The notes under the pieces: model-generated
What the model saw: the letters and a program-made list of their open reading frames with translations, nothing else
Database searches by the model: none
Told to the model about the DNA's origin: nothing
From: Strigamia acuminata
Taxonomy: Eukaryota; Arthropoda; Chilopoda; Geophilomorpha; Linotaeniidae
Length of the DNA stretch: 64,000 nucleotides
NCBI GenBank assembly: GCA_949358305.1
Contig: OX442317.1
Coordinates: 8,746,186 to 8,810,185 of the forward strand
Direction of reading: 5' to 3'
Made by a program: the position numbers and the translations under genes
Part shown: positions 1-10,005 of the stretch, in pieces
How positions within the stretch are numbered: the first letter of the stretch is position 1
Layout: each line of letters opens with the position of its first letter

Positions 1-1683
1 TTTTTTTAAATTTTTTTTTAGGCATATATTTTATGTGCAAAATTCATTGGATTTTTCTGTGGAAAAGGTTTAGTTTTCTTTTTGCGACATCTTGCGATGG
101 AATTCATATTGACATAAAATTGTACAAAAATAGTCAAAATTACATTTAAAAAAATTTATCAAATTTTTAGTCAGTGACGTAAATAGTGGAAAACTACCGG
201 ATTGGCTACGCTATTTTCAGAAATAGTGTAAGCTCCGTTGGAGTCATAAGCTTTCCACTATACTTATAGGCATAACGAAGGTTTTTATAAGGGAAAAGTA
301 CCTGCTGCAAACTCTATATTGAGCCACTTAGAATCAGGATAGCCACAAGCAGTGATAGCAGAATGCACAGCGTAAATATACACTAATCTGTATAAACTTT
401 ATTAATTGGATTTACAATTGAAACAAATTACACAGCCACAATATAAAAGGCGGCATCTGTAGCCAGAGGAAAACAACTTGGCAGTCTGGTTTGTACCACG
501 AACCAAGGATAACATGGACACGTCGTTTTGCCACTAATGGCGCCACATAATATATAGCCGCACTGTATTCTGGGATGACAACAGGTAACAAACATGCTTA
601 GTTGGCAAGCAATGCATGACTCGTGATTGCTGTCATCCAATCAGCGCACACAACAACGAATCAATAAAAAATAACACATAGATACGTGTTCATGTTATCC
701 TTGGTTCACGCTTGTACCGGACCCTCACCCTCACCATGCTTGTCACCTGTTCCCATTAGAAAATAGAAGTTAAGCGGCATTAGGCCTGGTTAGAATTTGG
801 ATGGTTGACTGGCTGGGAATCCCAATTTCTCATCCTTGTCTGATTGAGATACTGTTTGTATGGGAAGAACACCTGCCAGGTCTCCAATTGGGTTTTTATG
901 TGGTTTTCCTGGTACTCGATGCAAATGCAAGAAAGTCATTCCACAGATTGCGGCTTGCGTCGTGTGGCCTGGCCTAATACCCTTTATAGGCACTCGCCTA
1001 AGTGTTCATGACCGTGCTAACTGTCAAATTACAATACAATGCAGTGTATTTAGAGAGAGTCAATTCGGGAGAGCATATGTTCTTTTGTCTGAAGAAAAGT
1101 GAATGTTCACCTAATATACCCAATAGTGGCAATAGTATTGCAGAAGACACGACAACAGTAATCTTTACTTTTTGTGATAAGACAATCTTGTACATTTTAT
1201 CTCTAATTTCATACATGTTATGGTCAATTAGTATTCACGACCACAGTGTAAGCAGTGGTCCGTGGTAGGAATAGAAGTGTTGCTTTAGCCTAAAGAAGAA
1301 TTAAGGTGTTTGTGTATTTACTTCAACTTGGCAACATTTACAACTTGGCTATTTATTAAACACTACCACACTTCATTTAACAGTTGAAACATTTGCTATC
1401 AGGACAGCTGTTTAGTTCAGACAGAAATGCTGGGGCCCAAACTCAATCAATCTTTGAGTTGTTCAGTGTCAGGCAATTAGAGCTACAACTCACTTGAGTG
1501 GACACTGTAAACTGTACACATTTTTGGGGGGTCTGGCCCATGTTCAGATCACACAGCTTATTAAACCTCGTTGTAAATGTACTTTCTCTATAAAGCAGAA
1601 AATAGAAAATCAATGCACATTATCGGAAGTAATACCACAAACGCAGAAAAAATTATCGATAACCGTCAACTCATAATTTCTTC
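1..1683. other. Gene-free left edge
   Basis: The first 1.7 kb is AT-rich to mixed. Short reading frames on both strands (up to 88 codons) have no recognisable motif. The one structured item is a 24-bp inverted repeat at 500-523 and 684-707. Nothing else could be supported. Confidence 0.5.
500..707. repeat. Inverted repeat, 24-bp arms, 160-bp loop
   Basis: The left arm 500-523 begins GAACCAAGGATAACATG and the right arm 684-707 is its reverse complement with one mismatch. It may be the remains of a fold-back or retroposed unit; no target duplication was found. Confidence 0.55.
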
Positions 1684-1710
1684 TTGTACACTATTTTCCC
1701 TTACTTTTTA

Positions 1711-2023
1711 CAATAAAAATCCCTGACTTTTACACTAAAAATCCCTGACTTTTACATTAAAAATCCCTGACTTTTACACTAAAAATCCCTGACTTTTACA
1801 CTAAAAATCCCTGACTTTTACACTAAAAATCCCTGACTTTTACACTAAAAATCCCTGACTTTTACACTAAAAATCCCTGACTTTTACACTAAAAATCCCT
1901 GACTTTTACACTAAAAATCCCTGACTTTTACACTAAAAATCCCTGACTTTTACACTAAAAATCCCTGACTTTTACACTAAAAATCCCTGACTTTTACACT
2001 AAAAATCTCTGACTTTTACACTA
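1711..2023. repeat. 22-bp minisatellite, about 14 copies
   Basis: The unit contains AAAAATCCCTGACTTTTACA and repeats every 22 bp with almost no variation, which suggests recent expansion. Its TTTTACA..TAAAAAT core is also present in the flanking inverted-repeat end, so the array probably grew out of the terminus of the host element. Confidence 0.95.
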
Positions 2024-2093
2024 AATTTCTGAATATCACCACTATTTTTCCTTATTTCTAAACAAAATAAATTCATACACATTAAGGACTGGT

Positions 2094-2128
2094 TTAGGTT
2101 AGGTTAGGTTAGGTTAGGTTAGGTTAGG
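2094..2128. repeat. Interstitial (TTAGG)7, arthropod telomere-type repeat
   Basis: Seven exact TTAGG units in a row. TTAGG is the ancestral arthropod telomere repeat. Here it is internal, within the 1684-2198 element. Confidence 0.95.
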
Positions 2129-2198
2129 TAGAAAAAAGAAGGCGGGGTCGTGTACAATTTATTTTTTTAGTGTAAAAATAAGGGAAAATAGTGTACAA

Positions 2199-3204
2199 AT
2201 AAATGGAACCCAAATATTAGCACAAGGTGCAGAAAGGATAGAATAGCCGAATTATTTGCACGAATGCAAAGTTCGGGGCGCACAAACCGTCGCAATGCAA
2301 CGCGGTGAGTTGGAACGCGACTTGCATCTCATTTACTGCAACCAGCAGCAAATCTCATCTCGTTACATTCGAACATGTTTGGTAATTACGTGTGTCCACT
2401 TGAATTATGACCCGTGTCGGCATACATCATTTTCTTTAACTTTAATTTGGCCCTTTTTTCCATCCTCCCTGCACGCTGCACAAATACACCACCATTAATT
2501 TTCGTAATTAACGCTTAATTAAAGTGCGGACAACCCACGTGTTACTCTGGGGAAATTTTTTCCCCCTCTTATCTCTGCCCCAAATCCATGGTCTCGAGCC
2601 ATGAGAATTTATTTCGCAGCTACAGATAAAAAATGCATGGGTGTGGTGCCTCGGCGTTCGCAAAAGTCGAGATTCGTTTTTTTTTTATTTCTTTTTTTTT
2701 TTTTTTTTTTCTAAACGTATCACAAGAGGAGAAATAATGAATTTTTATTTGTAGGCGCATACGCCATCTTGACTTGTTTATTGAGGAAGCGGCCATTATA
2801 AATTGCTTATTGGTGGATGCGCTGCACGAGGTCGCGTTCATCACGTGTCAATTAATTAACGTGACTAGACGTGCTGCCTACGTAAATAATGCCGATAGAA
2901 GGCGCTGCTAAGTTCAACGCACTAATTATCAACATTGGAACATTTACACGTCATTTATGTCAATGTAATAAAAAAAAACAATGCTACTTTGGAGGATCAA
3001 AAGTCAAGTGCACTGTTTTAATTGTATTATTAATTAAATTTGTTTGATAGGAAGATTTTGTTTATGGCCGGTGATGCATCACATTATGATTGACGGTGTT
3101 TGGTGAACTTTCTGCGGCCTTCTGATTGAAACGCGCCAAAATTGGCCAAAACATTTCATCATGTTTACATGCATTCCTGCACAAACAGAGCCAGTGCCAT
3201 ATAA
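2199..3204. other. Gene-free stretch
   Basis: This segment has moderate complexity near 2250-2560, with clustered TAATTA/TTAATTAA homeodomain-type cores around 2496-2525, and homopolymer T around 2680-2710. No coding signal was found. Confidence 0.4.
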
Positions 3205-3490
3205 AGACATGTGGGGCCCCATGAATATAAGTGGTATGAGTTATCGCCTCAGAGGGGCCCTGTACTTTCACATTTTTAAGAAAATTTGATTGAAAAAATT
3301 GTGTCTTAGCAACTATTTTGGGGCCCACTAATAACTTTTTCCCGATGGCCTGCAAAATCTCCAGGCGTGGACTTTTAAAACCATTAAGTGTACTTTCAGT
3401 ACATCCAGAACTGTTGCGCTGCTCATTTGGTGCCCTTAACTGTTCAGGGACTCCCTTCAGTATCATTGGGTCCGTAGAAATGTTTGGGCA
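3205..3490. repeat. Dispersed GGGGCCC-bearing repeat fragment
   Basis: GGGGCCCC or close variants occur three times between 3213 and 3328, separated by AT-rich sequence, as in the larger arrays near 7.3, 30.6 and 35.2 kb. A 151-codon minus-strand frame overlaps it but shows no recognisable domain. Confidence 0.4.
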
Positions 3491-3565
3491 CCCATTCAGT
3501 ACCTTGGATCTGTTCAAGGTTCTTTTCCGCAGTCATCACAAGCTTCATTACGGTTTTGGGCAATA

Positions 3566-3811
3566 CCGTATTTTTCCGATTAAGAATCGCCCTCGAATAG
3601 TAGCCACGGCTGAGACACAAAGAATATCTTTTTTTTGCAAAAGTGCGGTATTGTTTCTGTATTTAACCTCACGAACGATGAACGTACGGTTTGTTCGTGA
3701 CGTTCAGACTTGTTGGTTACATTAAACAAATGTAACAAACGAAAAACTAAAATTGTAATTGCTGACTAAAATGGCAGTTTTGAATAAGAGCCGCGGCTCG
3801 ATAAAATACGG
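3566..3811 (-). mobile_element. MITE family 1, copy A (246 bp)
   Basis: The ends CCGTATTTTTCCGATTAAGA and the reverse complement of CCGTATTTTATCGAG are flanked by TA on both sides, which suggests a mariner-like TA target duplication. The whole unit is the reverse of copy B at 9340-9595. It has no coding capacity. Confidence 0.8.
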
Positions 3812-6800
3812 TATTTGAAAACAAGAATCTTGTAGCCGAGCTGCATTCAAGAATGTCAACTCCTGTCAGGGCTGGGCTGGGAACAAATTTAGTACCGGGA
3901 AATCTGGATAGGTTGGGCCAAGACAAAAGGATAAAAAATTCACGATGTTATGGGCCATCTGAAATTCCCGGTATCCCATTAGACCAGTCCAGCAACTAAC
4001 TCCTATTACCGTAACTAGTGCCAGGGCCTCCTTACCCAATGGGCTAAAAAGGCTACAGCCTGGGTCACCAGACATTGAAGAGTCTCCGTAAATGTACAAC
4101 ATGTGTATCGTGTTCCTTTCTACCGTATATCTAATGTGCTCTCTGGTCGAGTTCTTCTATGTCGTGCCAATACTTTGGGAATCATCATTCTCTGACAGGG
4201 AATTACAGGGTGGCGTTGGGTCGCCTGATATGTTTATCACAAGACGCTTAAATGCATTATAGGACGGCCATGGGTAGTGCTAATATCCTCTAGTTGTGTT
4301 AATTCTTTATTGAATGTGCCTGTATTCATCTAATAATCAATATACTTTGATTTATTTAAGTTTAATGTGTTAGTTTTAGACGGCAATCAAAGAGCGCCGT
4401 TAATTCAATTACCGTATGAAGAAAATTGAATGGTGAAAATTGTGTCGACGCATCCACCCATAAAGCAAAAGTTTGATCATTTTTCAACTTAAATATTAGT
4501 AATTCCTCGGTTTGTTTTGTGCCCTTTTTTCTTCCCCCCTGCCATATTCTGCACGGGATATAAATCATAAATTTGTCGTCACATTGGGAGCTTAGATTTG
4601 TGAGGACGTTAGGCTCGGTGGCAGTATGCGATGTCCGATTTATGAGAAGCTATTTTCTCCATTCCCATCCTGAGTGCGAGGATGTGGGCTCGGGGGGAAC
4701 GTGCGCCATCCGAGTCCGAGCCCGTTTCTCCATCTACTTTGAGCGAGAAATATGTCGTCTTCGAATTGAAAGCGTTCCCTTGTCGGCTTTTTTGCCCGAC
4801 GTGATCGAAATGCGTCCGTGTGCACGTGTGATTGGACGACGGTCCTCGTGCCATAAGCTCTCAACATAATGACCCTTCGCTGGGGTGAAAAGTGAAAGTG
4901 GGCAATGGCAGTTCGTCTCTTCGGAAATTGCATTTGACAGTGGCAAAAATCTCCTGCTGCTCCTTATATAAACTCGTTACTTTTTTTTCCTCCTTTTTCT
5001 TCCATTCTTTCTTTTCTTAATCTTGTTTATGCTGCTTTCATCACGAGGTTGAAAGGGTGTGGATGGGGGTTAAAGCGTTGTTTGTGTTGGACATGAATAA
5101 TGGTCCTAGGATATGTGATGTAAACATGCCCCGCTGCTGTCTTTAGCGACATCTTTATCACTGTTGTTGCTACGGAGGAAAACATAAATTGCGATTGTTA
5201 TAGATTTTTTTTTCCTTCTGCTTCTCTAACTGGCTGGTTACAATTTTCAAACCATGTCTTTGAATTGTGCTGTACATACGAATTAAAAGTTTGATCGTAA
5301 ATTCATGTTCATTTCCCGTATATAGTCGCAGGATAATAATTCTTGAAACTTATCTTGGATAACGGATTGAGTCGGATTTAGCGCAAATTCAGCAGACATG
5401 AGAAAACGCGTGTGTACTGTTACATTTACAAAAGTTCAGTAAATTTTTATTCTTGGTCAGAATTACAATACAGTAGAAGGGGATTAAAACCCTTTTCTTA
5501 GAATTAATTCAATGTGGGTCACAGGTGTGAGTTGACACATGCGCCACGGTGGTCAAATATACAAACCAACTTAGTTTCTTTGGGAACTTTCAGTTTTCAA
5601 ACCTGAAGTATATTTTGCTATATATTAGTTTAGTTTTGATTTAGGTTTATATAACTTAGAGATTTAAACACAATGTAATTGCATTTGATGAGTTAGAACC
5701 AGACATTTGCATTTAGCAAATATCCGACTTCTTTTAAATAAAGCATTTATATTTTCAATAATAAACACTGAGTCAATTCAATTAAAACATAAGTTACATG
5801 GATTAATTAACATCCCCACATCCATGTAACAATATTGCTTTCCAATTCAGTGTATCATTGATAAATGTGTCTGCTAACATTTAACGAGGAGTGGGAAAGA
5901 CAGTCATTGGTTGGTATCTTGACGTCAAATTCAAACACTGAATTCCATTTTCTGCATAGGAAAACACAAAAGTCTAAAATTGTTTATTGCACACGAATGA
6001 ATATCGTCTTTACCTCTTATTATTTCTTAAACTCATGCGTTTGCTGGGTTTGTCGTAATGTTACCTTATGTCCTCTTTCCTCCGGATATGCCCTATTTTT
6101 GGGGTCTTAAATTTCTTAAATTTGAGGGGGTGTGTGCCCCTCCAAGCCATGAAAATTCGTGCCGAAATTGGGTCGTTGGGACATTTAAATTATAAGAAGT
6201 GTCCTCTTTCCTTAAGGTAATCTTACTCGTAGTTTGTGAATGCGCAGACAGGCATTTGTCACTTTGACTTGTATATTTTCAGTGGCCACACGTAAACTCA
6301 GCGTGATTCTAGTTTACGGGCAGAAATTCTGTAATCTGAATGAAAATGACGAGTACAAACGGAGGCGCATACCTGCCGCGACATTATTTACTGCGACATC
6401 AATGTACCGCGACAGCCATCCCGAAAAAATGGTTTTTCGTAAATTTTTGGGAATAAAAGGGTCTAATATACTAAACATAGTGATGGAGATGTTGACATGT
6501 TCACATGCGATAAATACATTTCATCGCATGTTGGACGTCGAGGCCATGTGTTGATTAGCACGAAACTCCGTTCTTTTACTCACCTTGACATGTACTCGTT
6601 AGTTTAATTGCAAAATCCTAATTTGGAAGTTGAATTAAACTGTTAGGCCACTAAATGTTCCCCCCCCTGACTGGATGACAGATAATTTACATACTGGAAT
6701 AGAGAAATGAGACAGGAATCCATGTTTGTTTGAATTCCCATGGAAAGAAATTGCGACCGAACATCGCGAGGTGGCACCCAGGGTCAACAGATATGGCGCC

Positions 6801-7289
6801 ATCTGGTTGCCTGCGCTACGTAACCGTTATTCGACCACCCAAAAGTTTGATGAGAATTTTTCGAGACAACTAATCAAACTTGATCCCTTTTTTTCCTTGC
6901 CGATATTACGTTTGATCGAGAGAGGGCGCTGCGTTCGCAACGCGATCCAGAGAAACTAATAAATGGCCGCTCGGGGTTGACCACAAATTGCTTGTCAGCG
7001 ACCAGATGGATGGATGAGTGCCTCCCTGCGTTACAAACGTTGCAAAGGAGTGGCAAGTCACTTCGTGAAGGCATTCTGCAGCTTTCCTGAACGGAAACGA
7101 AGGGAATTCGCATCCTAGAAACAAAAAAAAAGAAAGAAAGAAATAATAAAGATATTTGTCATTTTTATTATTGTTGCCAGAATTATTTTGGGAACGATTT
7201 TGGGGCAGATGTTTAAGTTTCCGCACAATTTCCATTCATTTCAATGATAAATTTGCGTAAAAATCCTCTTTGAACATCGGAGGTGATTT
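3812..7289. other. Gene-free stretch
   Basis: About 3.5 kb with only short, unrelated reading frames on both strands. Poly-T tracts and a few short A-rich runs are present. No domain, RNA gene or repeat family could be supported. Confidence 0.45.
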
Positions 7290-7660
7290 ATGATGTGAGG
7301 GCCCCTTTTTGGGCCTTATATGAATAAAAAAAATTTTTTTTAAGTTTTTAGAAATTGTAGAAATTTTTAACTCGGAAATTTTTTTGGGGGGCCCTTTCAC
7401 AGCATGGGGCCCCCTGCTTTTACGCGAGAATTTCTAAATTCATGGTCTGTGGGGCCCATTTTCGGGCTATATTTAAATTAAAAAAATTTTAAAAAAGATT
7501 TTTAAAATTTTAGAAATTTTTTTTATTCATAAAACAAATTTGAGGGGCCCTTTCACAGCACGGGGGCCCCTTTTAAGCGAGCTGTGCGAATTTATAAATC
7601 CAAGTTTGTGGTTTGTTGGGGCCTTTTTCGGGCCTTATTTAAAGAAAAAATATTTCTACA
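7290..7660. repeat. GGGGCCC repeat, two to three diverged units
   Basis: Blocks such as GGGGCCCTTTCACAGCA and GCGAGAATTT...AAATTC recur at about 160-bp spacing, separated by A/T homopolymers. The GCGAGAATTTATA motif is shared with the array at 30.6-31.5 kb, so the two are probably one family. Confidence 0.65.
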
Positions 7661-7739
7661 AATATTTTTTTAAGAAAATAGAATTTATTTTGCCCAAAAA
7701 AAATTTTTTTTGTGGGGGCACCTTCTTCCTTTACTTATT

Positions 7740-7743
<4 letters not shown>

Positions 7744-7793
<50 letters not shown>
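7744..7793. repeat. Poly(A) tract, 50 bases
   Basis: Fifty uninterrupted A residues. It could be a retroposon tail, a slippage-prone homopolymer, or a sequencing artefact in length. No target duplication is evident. Confidence 0.9.
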
Positions 7794-7796
<3 letters not shown>

Positions 7797-9339
7797 GTAT
7801 ATATTATTGTAAAATCGGTACAGCCATTTTCACACACTTTTTCGCCATTACCGGGACCACGAGTGAGAAAAAGGGACCTGGGCAGGTCTAATTTCCCACG
7901 TGATTTATGCCCCGTCTCGCTTCCACTGCACGCAATGCTGGCTCCATGACGAATTCGTCTCTTGGTGGCACCTCGCTCGGCTTCCAATATCTCGTTGAAA
8001 AAAGCCGTGCGCCGAGATGGCCTCGTGACCATCTGCTTTACGACGGGTCCGTCACGTCTCACCCGGGCCGTATACACATTTTGAGCGTTCAGCCCCTCCA
8101 AATTTGATGAGTTCGGGAACGCTTTTAAGAGCCCGCAATTCGATCAAACTAAAAATGGGCCTGCGAGTCACGACCCCATAAAAATCCGCATCCACACAAC
8201 ACCACCAAAAAAAATCGAAAAAATAAAATAAAATAAACTAAAATAAATTCAAAAAAGGCTACGCGTTTGTTGCGCGCGTCGTAAAAATGGAAAAATCGTA
8301 AAAAGGCGCGTTTAATCGAGACCCAGCGCTCCATAAAGGCATCCATTTTCATTATATCGAAGGGGTTTTAGGGCGCCGTTTTGATTCGAGTTTCATGTGA
8401 CATAATGAAAACCATCTCGATGCAATAAGAGCGCGCTCCCTTCACATCATATTAACTCGAAGCGTCCCACATTGTGCACGCGGGACCAATGGCAAGTCCC
8501 CCCGTTTGCTCCATCCGATTAAGTATGTAACGAAGGGGGAGTGAATATAACATCGTCATGGTGACAAAACAGAAAAGAAAAAAAATATAAATAGGGAACG
8601 GAACATGGCGCATTAAGGACGAGCTCCAACGACCGGGGTAATGACGCTCCAATAAAAGTGAGTTTGATGATGGGAGGCAATTGTGTTGCTCCTAAACTCG
8701 TCTCCTCGCCGCCCCACTCCCCCGCTCCCATTTTTTGCCAGCCCCACCCCCGCGTTTCCTCTAGTAATCACGGAAAACGAGGTCTCCTGAAGAGAAAAGA
8801 AGCCATTACGTCGACGATGGAAATCGATGCGAGGAAACGAGCCAATGTAAAAGAGGAAAATGAACATCATCAATTAATGAAATCAAAAGAGAAGAGAGAG
8901 AGAGACGGCACAAGAGGAAGTTGAATTATATATGTGCAAAGGGAGGGAATAAGGGAAGAGAAAATGATACGCTAATTTTCGAGTGCGGCTTTTTTTTTCT
9001 TTTCCCCTTAATTTTCTCTCTGTTCACTTCTCCTCATAACACCTTTGTCAAACTGTCATAATTTGCTGCGACACCTTGTTGAATAAATCAGCAGATTAGC
9101 ATATATCTTTAAATATCGTCCGTTTCTTTGACTACACATCAACACTGCGATGTATACGTTTGAATAAAATAGTGTAAAAATAAATATTGTGGAAATAAAT
9201 AAATTTGGGGGATTGTTAACTACAAATGGGGGTTAAATAAATAAAAATAGTGTGTGAATAATTGGTGTGAAATTATATAGATTTGGGGGGTTTTTCAATT
9301 AATTAGGGGGTGTAAATAATTTGATCTAAAAAATAAACA
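7794..9339. other. Gene-free stretch
   Basis: Mixed composition. CpG-containing segments at 7850-8110 and 8380-8880 alternate with AATAAA-rich and GGGGG-rich low-complexity DNA (9160-9330). No protein motif is recognised in any frame. Confidence 0.45.
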
Positions 9340-9595
9340 CCGTATTTTGTCGATTAAGAGTCGCGGCTTTTATTCAAAACTGCCATTTTTGTCAGCAATT
9401 ACTATTTCGGTTTTTTGTTTGTAACATTTGTTTAATGTAACTAGCGAAGTCTGAACGTCTCGAACGCTTCATCGTTCGTGAAGTTAAACACGGAAACAAT
9501 ATCGTACTTTTGCAAAAATACGGTATTCTTGGTGTATTCTTGGTGTTTCAGCGGCGGCTACTATTCGAGGGCGACTCTTAATCGGTAAAATACGG
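9340..9595 (+). mobile_element. MITE family 1, copy B (256 bp)
   Basis: It begins CCGTATTTTGTCGATTAAGA and ends with the reverse complement of CCGTATTTTACCGATTAAGA. Internal segments match copy A in opposite orientation, including CATTTGTTTAATGTAAC and CTACTATTCGAGGGCGA. The right flank is TA; the left TA has decayed to CA. Confidence 0.82.
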
Positions 9596-9991
9596 TAATA
9601 TAAAAATAAGATTAAAAATGTTTTGTTTAATTAGGGTGAACTATTTTTCTGGACTTGCGAAACACGTTCTGGGAACCGAACTCGTTCGTAGGGAACTTGG
9701 TGTATTAATTTTCTGTCGAGCGTTTAATTTCCTGGTGGGTGTGTGTGGGGTGGTTGGTGAATGTTTAAGAAGTTAGGATTCGGATGAGGGCGTTTTGCTC
9801 GATCAATTTGTGCTTGGAATCCGTCCAAAAAGAGACGCTCGGCGCGTTTTTCCAAATTTGTCATTAAAATATGGCAGTGCTGTAATCGACTTTAATAACT
9901 CTGACTTCCGTTTCCGGACTTCCCCCGACGAGTGAAATGTCATAGTCGTCGAGGAAACGACACCCCGTCGTCGGAAACCGGGCCAATCATG

Positions 9992-10005
9992 GTTACCATG
10001 GAAAC
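9992..10005. promoter_or_regulatory. RFX-type X-box motif
   Basis: GTTACCATGGAAAC fits the X-box consensus GYYNCC-AT-RGNAAC bound by RFX factors. It lies about 11.5 kb upstream of Emx. Function is inferred from sequence only. Confidence 0.3.

Larger units (their letters stand above)
1684..2198. mobile_element. 515-bp terminal-inverted-repeat element filled with minisatellite and TTAGG repeats
   Basis: The ends are TTGTACACTATTTTCCCTTA at 1684-1703 and its reverse complement ending at 2198; the similarity continues inward for about a dozen more bases. Between them are a 22-bp minisatellite and a (TTAGG)7 tract. No reading frame is present, so this would be a non-autonomous element. A clear target-site duplication was not found, so the superfamily is unknown. 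Confidence 0.6.

Noticed and set aside
1711-2023. CRISPR-like regular array
   Set aside because: The 22-bp units are contiguous with no unique spacers, so it is a minisatellite in a eukaryotic genome.
3062-3517. 151-codon minus-strand frame
   Set aside because: It crosses GGGGCCC repeat blocks and shows no domain, splice structure or conserved motif that I recognise.
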